A DNA stretch of 64,000 nucleotides from Sphingopyxis panaciterrulae (GTDB taxonomy: Bacteria > Pseudomonadota > Alphaproteobacteria > Sphingomonadales > Sphingomonadaceae). Below the pieces are notes generated by a model. It did no database searches. It worked only from the letters and a program-made list of their open reading frames with translations, and was not told the origin of the DNA. Below are positions 27,397 through 34,293 of the stretch, one piece after another. Numbering within the stretch: the first letter of the stretch is position 1; every line of letters begins with the position of its first letter. Made by a program: the position numbers and the translations under genes. The stretch is from positions 1 to 64,000 of the forward strand of contig NZ_JACIJH010000008.1 of NCBI RefSeq assembly GCF_014199295.1. The letters run 5' to 3'.

Positions 27397-28398
27397 CTAC
27401 CGCCCGATCCAGCTTATCTCGTCGCCATCCGCGACTCCCAGCAGGTCCGCGCTCGCGGCGTCGATCGTCCCGCCGGCTCCCACCTTGCCGAAACAGCAGC
27501 GGAAATCCGCGAGCCGCCCCGCCGCGATCAGCGCGTCCTCGCCTTCGTCGGCGATCCCCGCCACCGCAATATGCTGCGCACCCGCGATGCTCGCGACCTG
27601 GTCTGTGCGCGCGGTCATCGTCGGGCCGCCGTCGAAGATGTCGATGTAATTTTCGAACGCGAAGCCTTCATTCTCCAGCATCCGCATCGCCGCGCGTCCG
27701 CTCGGGTGCGGGACGCCGATGACGCTGCGCGCGGTTTCGGGCAGCATCGCGACATAGACCGGATGCTTGGGCATCAGGTCGGCGATGAACTGGTTGCCGT
27801 GGACCGCGTTGAACTGGTCGGCCTCCTGAAAGCTCATGCCGAAGAATTTGCCCGCGACCCCGTCCCAGAAGGGCGACCCGCCCGCCTCGTCGATCACGCC
27901 GCGCAGCTCGGCGAGGATGCGGTCGCCAAAGCGCGCGCGGTGGCGCGCGATGAACAAATAGCGCGACCGCGCGAGCAGCAGCCCCAGCCCGCCGGCGCGC
28001 GCGGCAGGGTGGAGGAACAGCCCGCCGACCTCGCTCGCGCCGTTGAGGTCGTTGCTCAGCATCAGGATCTGCGCGTGAAAGGTGCGCTCCAGTTGCTCGC
28101 TATGCTTGCTGTCGGTGCCGATGCGATAGCTATAGAAGGGCCAGCGTTGCCCGACCTGCCCGAAAATCTGGCAGGTGCCGCGCACCTCGCCGGTCGCGCG
28201 GTCCTCGAGGACGAGCAGATACAATTCGTCCGCCGGATAGTCCTTGGTGGACGCGAAGCTCGCCTCGGCGCGCTCCAGCTTGCCGCGCAGCGCCTTCTTG
28301 TCGGGGGGCAGGTTGGTGAAGCCTCCGCCCGTCAATTTCGCCATTTCATAGATGCTCTGGAGATCGCCCGGCTTTGCCGCCCGGATCACATAGCTCAC
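27397..28398 (-). CDS. astA: Arginine N-succinyltransferase
   Basis: First enzyme of the AST pathway: transfers succinyl from succinyl-CoA to the alpha-amino group of arginine. The 333-residue GNAT-fold protein begins YVIRAAKPGDLQSIYEMAKLTGGGFTNLPPD, the family signature, and continues with SYRIGTDSKHSEQLERTFHAQILMLSNDLNG and GGLFLHPAARAGGLGLLLARSRYLF (acyl-CoA site). The start is GTG at 28398, overlapping the TGA of the upstream peptidase (GTGA at 28398-28395), so the two genes are translationally coupled. Confidence 0.96.
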   Translation of the reverse strand: MSYVIRAAKPGDLQSIYEMAKLTGGGFTNLPPDKKALRGKLERAEASFASTKDYPADELYLLVLEDRATGEVRGTCQIFGQVGQRWPFYSYRIGTDSKHSEQLERTFHAQILMLSNDLNGASEVGGLFLHPAARAGGLGLLLARSRYLFIARHRARFGDRILAELRGVIDEAGGSPFWDGVAGKFFGMSFQEADQFNAVHGNQFIADLMPKHPVYVAMLPETARSVIGVPHPSGRAAMRMLENEGFAFENYIDIFDGGPTMTARTDQVASIAGAQHIAVAGIADEGEDALIAAGRLADFRCCFGKVGAGGTIDAASADLLGVADGDEISWIGR

Positions 28399-29603
28399 AC
28401 AGTCCCCCGTTCTGCCAGTCTCGACAAGGTCAGCGCCGACAGCCGCGCGCGTTCGGGCAGGCTGTCGGCGATCAGAAATTCGTCCGACGAGTGGATCGCG
28501 CCGCCGCGCGGCCCCATGGTGTCGACCACCGGCACACCGCACGCCGCGATATTGTTGCCGTCGCACACGCCGCCGGTCGCCTTCCACGCGATATCGAGGC
28601 CGAGCGCGCTGCCGCAATCCCTGACCAGCGCGAACAGGCGCGCCGCGGCCGGACCCATCGGCTTGGGCGGGCGGTTGAAGCCGCCGTGGAGATGGCAGTG
28701 GACGTCGTGATCGCGCTCGATGTTGGCTAAAGTGCCGCGCAACGTCGCTTCGGCCGCCACCATGGCGGCGGGCGTGGCGGGGCGCATATTGACGCGCAAT
28801 ATCGCCTGATCGGGGACTATATTGTTCGGCCCACCGCCGTCGATTTTGGCAGGATTAACCTTTAATTCCAAGGACTTGAGTGCATTCAGCCGCAGCGCGA
28901 GGTCGGCGGCGGCGACAAGGGCGTTGCGCCCCTCCTCCGGGTTGCGCCCGGCGTGGGCCGAACGGCCGTGGATGGTGATGCTGAAGTTGCCGCTTCCCGG
29001 CCGCGCGCCCGCCAGCGTCCCGTCGGGCAGCGCGGGTTCGTAGGTCAGGGCGGCCGTCTTGCCCTGTGCCAGTTCGGCAATCAGCGCCGCCGAGGCGTGG
29101 CTGCCCGTCTCCTCGTCGCTGTTGATGAGCACGTCATAGCCGACGCGCGGCGCGAGCGGCGAGGCTTCGAGCGCGGTCAGCGCGGCGAGGATCACCGCGA
29201 GGCCGCCCTTCATGTCGGCGGTGCCGGGGCCGTTGAGCACGCCGTCCTCGATCCAGCGCAGCGACTGGAAGGGGTGATCGGCCGCGAACACCGTGTCCAT
29301 ATGGCCGGTCAGCAGCAGTTGCACCGGCGCCGCGGGCCGCACCCGCAGGTGCAGATGCGCGCCGCGCTCGATGGTCTGCACGCGCCCCGCCGCATCGACG
29401 CTCTCGACCGGATCGGGCGCGACGAGGCGGATGTCGCCCGGCAGCACCGCGAAGGCATCGGCGAGCAGCACCGCGACCGTCTGGAGCCCGGCCAGATTGC
29501 CCGTGCCGCTGTTCACCGCCGCCCAGCGCTCGACCTGCGCCAGCATCGGCGCCTCGGCGGCCCGTTCGAGCGTCGCGGCCTCGATTGTCGAAAGGCTGGT
29601 CAT
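28395..29603 (-). CDS. M20-family metallopeptidase/deacylase in the ast operon
   Basis: A 402-residue zinc hydrolase of the M20 (carboxypeptidase G2/ArgE/DapE) family. Metal and catalytic motifs are visible: GHMDTVF near residue 100 (His ligand, Asp), GPGTADMKGG near residue 130, DEETGS near residue 165 (catalytic Glu then ligand Glu), and a C-terminal His in GGAIHSSDEF. It is the first gene of the operon with astA and astB. Family members hydrolyse N-acyl amino acids or dipeptides, so it might release succinate from N-succinylglutamate in place of AstE, or feed arginine by peptide cleavage. Both are inference. Confidence 0.9.
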   Translation of the reverse strand: MTSLSTIEAATLERAAEAPMLAQVERWAAVNSGTGNLAGLQTVAVLLADAFAVLPGDIRLVAPDPVESVDAAGRVQTIERGAHLHLRVRPAAPVQLLLTGHMDTVFAADHPFQSLRWIEDGVLNGPGTADMKGGLAVILAALTALEASPLAPRVGYDVLINSDEETGSHASAALIAELAQGKTAALTYEPALPDGTLAGARPGSGNFSITIHGRSAHAGRNPEEGRNALVAAADLALRLNALKSLELKVNPAKIDGGGPNNIVPDQAILRVNMRPATPAAMVAAEATLRGTLANIERDHDVHCHLHGGFNRPPKPMGPAAARLFALVRDCGSALGLDIAWKATGGVCDGNNIAACGVPVVDTMGPRGGAIHSSDEFLIADSLPERARLSALTLSRLAERGTV

Positions 29604-29936
29604 CGCACGGCTATAGCGGGCGGCGAGCGGCTTTTGCACCCCCGCCCGGCATTTTCTGCGCGACGCCGCAAGTCGCCGATGCCGGCGGTCCACGCGCGCA
29701 AGTCGGTGCGCGAATCCTTCAGCGTTAACCGAAAGTTTGCGGCCATGCTCCTACCCCGGCCGGGGGGTGGCGACGCAGTTTGAAAGCAGGAGCGTGATTC
29801 TCTTTCCTCGTCACCCCGGACTTGATCCGGGGTCCCGCTAAACGACGGAGAAAGCGGGACCCCGGATCAAGTCCGGGGTGACGAGACAGGGAATTATACC
29901 TTCCAAATCCAAACTGAGCCACCACCGGCCGGGGCA
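29604..29936. other. 333-base intergenic stretch between divergent genes
   Basis: Between the M20 peptidase and diguanylate cyclase starts. The right half (29766-29923) is the second copy of the 156-158-bp composite repeat; it ends only 13 bases before the cyclase ATG. The left 160 bases show no repeat or coding pattern and probably hold the ast promoter. Confidence 0.7.
29766..29923. repeat. Composite repeat, about 158 bp, copy B (R1 core with conserved flanks)
   Basis: Inverted relative to copy A at 22873-23028. Ends GGTGGCGACGCAGTTTGAAAG and CCAAACTGAGCCACC are imperfect inverse repeats; the R1 core lies at 29809-29884. Confidence 0.75.
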
Positions 29937-31124
29937 ATGATGAGTGGACCGATGACTGCTGCCTTCGTGCTGGGCATTAATATGGCCGTTGCGGGCATTT
30001 TTGCCGTGGCCTTCGCCGTGCTCGCGGTAATGAACCGCAGCGCGCGCGGCGCATGGTGGCTGGCGCTCGGCTGCGGCATGGGCCTCGTCAACATCGGCCT
30101 GGAGTTTCTGCTTCGCCAGCAGACCGATCCGGTGCCGGTCAGCATCGGGATATTTCTTGTCTATCTGTCCGCGCTCAGTTTCGTCCTGATCGGGATCGCG
30201 CGTCATTATCGCGCAGAACCGCCCTGGATCGCGATGACGGCCGTCTGGCTGGTCGCGATCCTGCTGGTGCCGGTCGTCTTCAGCATGACCTATGGTTCGC
30301 CGGCGCGGTCCATCCTCTATCAGCTTCCCTATTTCGCCATGCAGGGGCTGTTCGGCGTGGCGATCTGGCGGTCGGGGCGCCGGCAGGCGCTCGACCTGCT
30401 GTTGATCGTGCTGCAGGCGGCCGCGGCGATTTTCTATCTGCTGAAACCCCTGTTCGCCATGATCGTGGGACCCGCCGCCTCGCCGCAGGACTATATCATG
30501 TCGACCTATGCCGCGATCTCGCAAAGCGGCACCGTGGTGGTGCTGGTCGCGACCGGGCTCGTCCTGTTGCTCGTGACGATGCGCGATACGACCGCCGAAA
30601 TGGTCGCCCGGTCCGAAACCGACCCGCTGTCGAGCGTCTTTAACCGGCGCGGGTTCGAGCATCATGCCGAAACCGCGCTGGCGCGGGAAGGCGATATGGT
30701 GCTGATCGCCGCCGACCTCGATCATTTCAAGCAGATCAACGACAATTTCGGCCACGCCGCCGGCGATGGCGTTATTGCGCGTTTCGCCGCGGTGCTGGCC
30801 GACACCGCTCCGGCCGAGGCGATCGTCGGCCGTGTTGGCGGAGAGGAGTTCGCGGTGCTGCTGCCCGCGGCGCACCTGTCCGACGGGCGGCTCTATGCGG
30901 AAGCGGTCCGCAACGCCTTTGCGGCGATCGAACTGCCGAACCTGGGCATCGACTATCGCGTCAGCGCGTCTTTCGGCGTTGCCCAGTGGATGCCGCCGGA
31001 AAGTCTGTCCGACCTGCTCCATCGCGCCGACACCGCGCTCTATCGCGCGAAGGCGGGCGGGCGGAACCGGGTTCGCGTCGCGCTGGGCGATCTGTCCTCG
31101 ACGACGACGTTCGGCGTCGCCTGA
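29937..31124 (+). CDS. Membrane-bound diguanylate cyclase (GGDEF)
   Basis: A 395-residue protein that should make cyclic di-GMP from two GTP. The N-terminal half has about six transmembrane helices (between residues 8 and 215) with no recognised sensor domain. The GGDEF domain starts at SETDPLSSVFNRRGF (about residue 226), with DLDHFKQINDNFGHAAGD for metal and GTP binding and the signature GGEEF at residues 301-305, so catalysis is likely intact. The usual inhibitory RxxD site five residues before GGEEF is replaced by AEAI, so product feedback through that site is unlikely. ATG at 29937; ATG at 29940 or 29952 are also possible. Confidence 0.92.
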   Translation: MMSGPMTAAFVLGINMAVAGIFAVAFAVLAVMNRSARGAWWLALGCGMGLVNIGLEFLLRQQTDPVPVSIGIFLVYLSALSFVLIGIARHYRAEPPWIAMTAVWLVAILLVPVVFSMTYGSPARSILYQLPYFAMQGLFGVAIWRSGRRQALDLLLIVLQAAAAIFYLLKPLFAMIVGPAASPQDYIMSTYAAISQSGTVVVLVATGLVLLLVTMRDTTAEMVARSETDPLSSVFNRRGFEHHAETALAREGDMVLIAADLDHFKQINDNFGHAAGDGVIARFAAVLADTAPAEAIVGRVGGEEFAVLLPAAHLSDGRLYAEAVRNAFAAIELPNLGIDYRVSASFGVAQWMPPESLSDLLHRADTALYRAKAGGRNRVRVALGDLSSTTTFGVA

Positions 31125-31130
31125 CCATTT

Positions 31131-31550
31131 TCATCCGATCGCCGCGAGCAAATCCTCCAGTATCGGACGCACGCGCCGAATCTCGTCGCGATGCGTCGCC
31201 GACAGCGCCGCCAGGGCATCATGCGCCTTGCGGGTCAGCCGCAACCGCGCGCGGCGGCGGTCTTCCGTGGCGGCGATCCGCTCGATCCATCCATGATCGG
31301 CGAGCCGGTTGACCAGCCCCGTCGCGCTGTGCGGTTTCAGCATCAGACGCTCGGCGATATCGCCGACGCTCGGCGTACCGGGCGCCGCGCCGCGGATCGC
31401 CAGCAGCGCCTGATGCTGCTGCGGGGTCAGGCCCTGCTCGGCGGCTTGCGCTTCGCTGAACGCCTGGAAGCGGCGCAGCGCGTGGCGGAAATCGGCCAGC
31501 GCGGCATAATCGGCGTCGGCCAGCTCGGCCGGGGTTTTGGGATCGGCCAT
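31131..31550 (-). CDS. MarR-family transcriptional regulator
   Basis: A 139-residue winged-helix regulator. Helices and wing are recognisable: FRHALRRFQAFSEAQAAEQGLTPQQHQALLAIRG (dimerisation and helix 1-2), VGDIAERLMLKPHSATGLVNRLADHGWI (helix-turn-helix, about residues 62-89) and AATEDRRRARLRLTRKA (wing with DRR). Such proteins bind palindromes as dimers and respond to small ligands. A perfect 10-bp inverted repeat lies upstream at 31697-31717 and is its probable operator. The ATG at 31550 overlaps the stop of a tiny upstream frame. It converges with the diguanylate cyclase, 6 bases apart. Confidence 0.93.
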   Translation of the reverse strand: MADPKTPAELADADYAALADFRHALRRFQAFSEAQAAEQGLTPQQHQALLAIRGAAPGTPSVGDIAERLMLKPHSATGLVNRLADHGWIERIAATEDRRRARLRLTRKAHDALAALSATHRDEIRRVRPILEDLLAAIG

Positions 31551-31678
31551 CACCGTAGCCCTGCGCCTGTCGAAGCGCGCTTCCCGGATAGGCGCCCTTC
31601 GACGGGCTCAGGGCTATGATGCGGATGGAACCGGGCAAGGGTCGGCGCAGCGGCGGGCGCGGCTTTCGGGGGAGGCAT
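31550..31678 (-). CDS. Possible 42-codon leader peptide ahead of the MarR gene, half repeat-derived
   Basis: ATG at 31678, with GGAG about 11 bases upstream, to a TGA whose last base is the first base of the MarR ATG (TGATG). Codons 1-21 (MPPPKAAPAAAPTLARFHPH) are unique; codons 22-42 are a read-through of an R3 palindrome (SPEPVEGRLS, then ASTGAGLR). It may be a truncated gene or a coupling leader, or have no product at all. Short length makes this a weak call. Confidence 0.25.
   Translation of the reverse strand: MPPPKAAPAAAPTLARFHPHHSPEPVEGRLSGKRASTGAGLR
31552..31618. repeat. R3 repeat, subfamily with CCGTAGCCCTGAGC ends
   Basis: CACCGTAGCCCTGCGCCTGT and CCCTTCGACGGGCTCAGGGC are inverted arms, closely matching the unit at 46442-46516. 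It abuts the MarR start codon. Confidence 0.8.
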
Positions 31679-31696
31679 GGGCAAAGCTCCGTTGAA

Positions 31697-31717
31697 TTAT
31701 ATCGCATTGCGATATAA
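31697..31717. promoter_or_regulatory. Perfect palindrome, probable MarR operator
   Basis: TTATATCGCA, one central T, then TGCGATATAA: a perfect 10-bp inverted repeat with AT-rich ends and GC inner part, of the kind bound by MarR dimers. It lies about 20 bases upstream of the leader ATG (31678) and 150 upstream of marR, on the divergent side of the ClC gene. Autoregulation is the simplest reading. Confidence 0.7.
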
Positions 31718-31766
31718 TGGCGCCCGCATCCATAGGGCATGGTGATTTCGGACTGACACCTCTTTC

Positions 31767-31847
31767 CGTTCGTGTCGAGCGAAGTCGGGACACCCATCGG
31801 GCTCGCGCCACTGCGATGGGTGTCCCGACTTCGCTCGACACGAACGG
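31767..31847. repeat. R4 palindromic repeat
   Basis: CCGTTCGTGTCGAGCGAAGT and ACTTCGCTCGACACGAACGG are perfect arms; GGGACACCCATCG and CGATGGGTGTCCC extend the stem. A second unit is at 39415-39497. Confidence 0.9.
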
Positions 31848-31864
31848 GCCGAACCGAAGCCATC

Positions 31865-33661
31865 ATGCCCCGACAACCAGCGTTGGAACCGAACATGCCC
31901 GCGACCCCGGCCGCCGCCCCGAAACTCGCCGACCACAGCGCCGACCGGCGCATGCTGTTGCTCGCCGCCATGGCGCTGGTGGTCGGCGCGGGGGGCGCGG
32001 TCGGGGCGTGGGCGTTGCTGAAGCTGATCGCGCTGGCGACGAACCTCTTCTGGTTCGGGCGCTTCTCGACCGCGCATGCCGCGATCACCGATGCCTCGGT
32101 CGGGCTCGCGGTCGTCGCGATCCCGGTGGTCGGCGGGCTGCTGATCGGGCTGATGGCGCGCTTCGGGTCGGACAAGATCCGCGGCCACGGCATCCCCGAG
32201 GCGATCGAGGCGATCCTCTATGGCCAGAGCCGCCTGTCGCCGAAGGTCGCGATCCTCAAGCCGATCTCTTCGGCGATCTCGATCGGCAGCGGCGGGCCGT
32301 TCGGGGCCGAGGGGCCGATCATCATGACCGGCGGCGCGCTGGGGTCGCTGTTCGCGCAGCGTTTCCGCCTGAGCGCCGCCGAGCGCAAGACGTTGCTCGT
32401 CGCGGGCGCGGGGGCGGGGATGACCGCGATCTTCGGCACCCCGCTTGCCGCCATCCTGCTCGCGCTCGAAGTGCTGCTGTTCGAATGGAAGCCGCGCAGC
32501 TTTGTCCCCGTGCTCGTCGCGGTGCTCGTCGCCATGGGCTGCCGCCCGCTCCTGATCGGCGCCGGGCCGATGTTCCCGCTCGCGGTCGCGCTGCCCGACC
32601 TCGAATCCGCGCTCGGCATCGCCGCCGTGCTCGGGGTCGCGGTGGGGCTGGAGGCGACATTACTGTCGAACCTCCTCTACCGGATCGAGGACCTGTTCCA
32701 CCGCCTGCCGGTCCACTGGATGTGGTGGCCGGCGCTCGGCGCGATCGTCGTCGGGCTCGGCGGGCTGATCGACGCGCATGTGCTCGGCGCCGGTTACGGC
32801 ACTATTCAGGCGCTGCTCGACAACGGCCTTGCGACGCGCGTCGTCGTTGCGCTGCTGCTGGTCAAGGGCGTGGTGTGGCTCGTCGCGCTGGGGTCGGGGA
32901 CGTCGGGCGGCATTCTCGCGCCGCTCTTGATCCTCGGCGGCGCCGCGGGGGCGCTCGCGGGGCAGCTCTGGCTCGGCCATCCCGGCGTCTGGGCACTCGT
33001 CGGCATGGCGGGCATCCTCAGCGGGGCGATGCGCGCGCCGTTGACCGGGGCGCTGTTCGCGGTCGAGGTGACGGGTCTGTTCGAGGCGCTGCCGCTGACC
33101 GTCGCCAGCGCGGGCGCGGCCTATGCGGTCAGCGTCCTCCTCATGCGCCGCTCGATCCTGACCGAGAAAATCGCGCGGCGCGGGCGGCACATCCGCCAGG
33201 AATATGTCGTCGATCCGATGGATTTGATGCAGGCGCGCGACCTGATGACCGCCGACCCCGCGACGCTGCCGGGGACGATGACGGCGGGCGACGCGCTGCG
33301 CTATTTCGCCGACGAGGCGCGGCACCGCAGCTATCCGGTCGTCGACGGCGAAGGGCGGTTGCTCGGCCTCGTCTCGCGCAGCGATGCGCTCGACTGGCGG
33401 GTGTCGGACATGCCGACCGACAGCAGTCTCGCCGATCTGGTGTCGGACGCGGCGCAGCCGGTCGCGCAGGCCGAAACCCCGGTCGGGCAGGTCGCCGACA
33501 TGATCGTCGAATCGGGCATCGGGCGCATCCCGGTCGTCGACCCCGCGACCCGACGCGTGATCGGCATCCTGTCGCGCCACGACCTGCTCAAGGCCCGCCG
33601 CGCCCACCGCCGCGCCGAAACCGAACGCACGCGAACGGCGGGGCCGGCCGGGGAGGGATGA
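31865..33661 (+). CDS. ClC-family chloride channel/antiporter with C-terminal CBS domains
   Basis: A 598-residue membrane protein. Ion-pathway motifs are visible: SIGSGGPFGAEGPI with the gating glutamate at residue 149 (equivalent to E148 of the Escherichia coli antiporter), GMTAIFGTPLAAILLALE, and GSGTSGGILAPLLILGG near residue 346 (GxFxP-type loop). The gating Glu suggests a Cl-/H+ antiporter-type gate. From about residue 455 two CBS domains follow (MQARDLMTADPATLPGTMTAGDALRYF and PVGQVADMIVESGIGRIPVVD), likely nucleotide-sensing. The start is ATG 31865 (31895 is possible); the longer in-frame N-terminus is a read-through of R4. Confidence 0.93.
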   Translation: MPRQPALEPNMPATPAAAPKLADHSADRRMLLLAAMALVVGAGGAVGAWALLKLIALATNLFWFGRFSTAHAAITDASVGLAVVAIPVVGGLLIGLMARFGSDKIRGHGIPEAIEAILYGQSRLSPKVAILKPISSAISIGSGGPFGAEGPIIMTGGALGSLFAQRFRLSAAERKTLLVAGAGAGMTAIFGTPLAAILLALEVLLFEWKPRSFVPVLVAVLVAMGCRPLLIGAGPMFPLAVALPDLESALGIAAVLGVAVGLEATLLSNLLYRIEDLFHRLPVHWMWWPALGAIVVGLGGLIDAHVLGAGYGTIQALLDNGLATRVVVALLLVKGVVWLVALGSGTSGGILAPLLILGGAAGALAGQLWLGHPGVWALVGMAGILSGAMRAPLTGALFAVEVTGLFEALPLTVASAGAAYAVSVLLMRRSILTEKIARRGRHIRQEYVVDPMDLMQARDLMTADPATLPGTMTAGDALRYFADEARHRSYPVVDGEGRLLGLVSRSDALDWRVSDMPTDSSLADLVSDAAQPVAQAETPVGQVADMIVESGIGRIPVVDPATRRVIGILSRHDLLKARRAHRRAETERTRTAGPAGEG

Positions 33662-33666
33662 CGCCA

Positions 33667-33712
33667 GCCCTCCCCCTTGACGGGGGGAGGCAGCGAGACT
33701 TGGCGGCTTGCC
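33667..33712. repeat. R6 repeat, left fragment
   Basis: CCCTCCCCCTTGACGGGGGG followed by AGGCAGCGAGACTTGGCGGC, matching inverted the right end of the full R6 unit at 7452-7627. Its continuation appears at 34044. Confidence 0.7.
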
Positions 33713-33771
33713 GCCCAGGGATTGTGGAAATGAAGTTCGCGACATTAGCAATCGTCACCCTGAACTTGTTT

Positions 33772-33915
33772 GGCAATTATACCCTTGGCATCCGTAAGCC
33801 TCCTTACTTCGTCATTGCGAGCGGAGCGAAGCAATCCAGAGCGGTTTGCGCGCACTCTGGATTGCTTCGCTCCGCTCGCAATGACGGGATGACGGATGCG
33901 AAAGCGATAAGCGCC
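33772..33915. mobile_element. MITE-like element, 144 bp, copy 2 (carries R2)
   Basis: Starts GGCAATTATACCC and ends GCGATAAGCGCC. It is flanked by exact 9-bp direct repeats AACTTGTTT at 33763-33771 and 33916-33924. Removing the element and one nonamer restores an uninterrupted R1-type arm (CACCCTGAACTTGTTTCAGG). Same length as copy 1 (11627-11770), inverted, and near-identical outside the R2 loop. The R2 core is at 33810-33886. Confidence 0.85.
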
Positions 33916-34008
33916 AACTTGTTTCAGGGTCCATGGCCTGCCCTTGAAAGAAGGGCAGCGTAGAAGAAGAGGCTTGGCCATGGATGCTGAAACAAGTTCA
34001 GCATGACG
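33916..34008. repeat. R1-type palindromic repeat (GAACTTGTTTCAGG subtype), interrupted
   Basis: AACTTGTTTCAGGGTCCATGG and CCATGGATGCTGAAACAAGT form arms, the outer GTCACCCTG lying before the MITE-like element at 33754. An inner GCCCTTGAAAGAAGGGC hairpin occupies the loop. Confidence 0.8.
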
Positions 34009-34043
34009 ATCTTTATGGGATGAACGTCTGTTCCAGGGGACTC

Positions 34044-34170
34044 GTCGCAGCGGAGGGGGTGCGGTGGCGGCCTTTGGCGACGGTGCGATGACGCACCCTC
34101 ACCCCCATCCGACTGCGCCTAATCGCTACGCGATAAGGCTCCGTATCCCTCCCTCATCAAGGGGGAAGGG
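34044..34170. repeat. R6 repeat, right fragment
   Basis: GTCGCAGCGGAGGGGGTGCG, CACCCTCACCCCCATCCGAC and CCCTCATCAAGGGGGAAGGG match the R6 unit at 7470-7580 read inverted. Confidence 0.7.
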
Positions 34171-34293
34171 CTGGTGGGATGCGGAGCGGACCAGTCGCCC
34201 ATTGCCTTCGCGCATCATTCGCGCCATAGGGCGCCGAGCCCTTTCCTCCCCGGGTCCCACAGGCGCAGCCGCGCAGACCAAAGGGTGTTTCGC

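Larger units (their letters stand above)
33662..34293. other. 632-base gene-free stretch: repeats nested in repeats
   Basis: From left to right: left part of an R6 unit (33667-33712), about 40 unique bases, outer left arm of an R1-type unit (33752-33771), the second 144-bp MITE-like element (33772-33915) with its R2 core, the remainder of the R1-type unit (33916-34008), about 35 bases, then the right part of an R6 unit (34044-34170). The last 120 bases before malate synthase carry no repeat. No reading frame here looks coding. Confidence 0.75.

Noticed and set aside
31772..31864. N-terminal extension of the ClC protein
   Set aside because: These codons are a translation of the R4 palindrome, so the start was moved to 31865.
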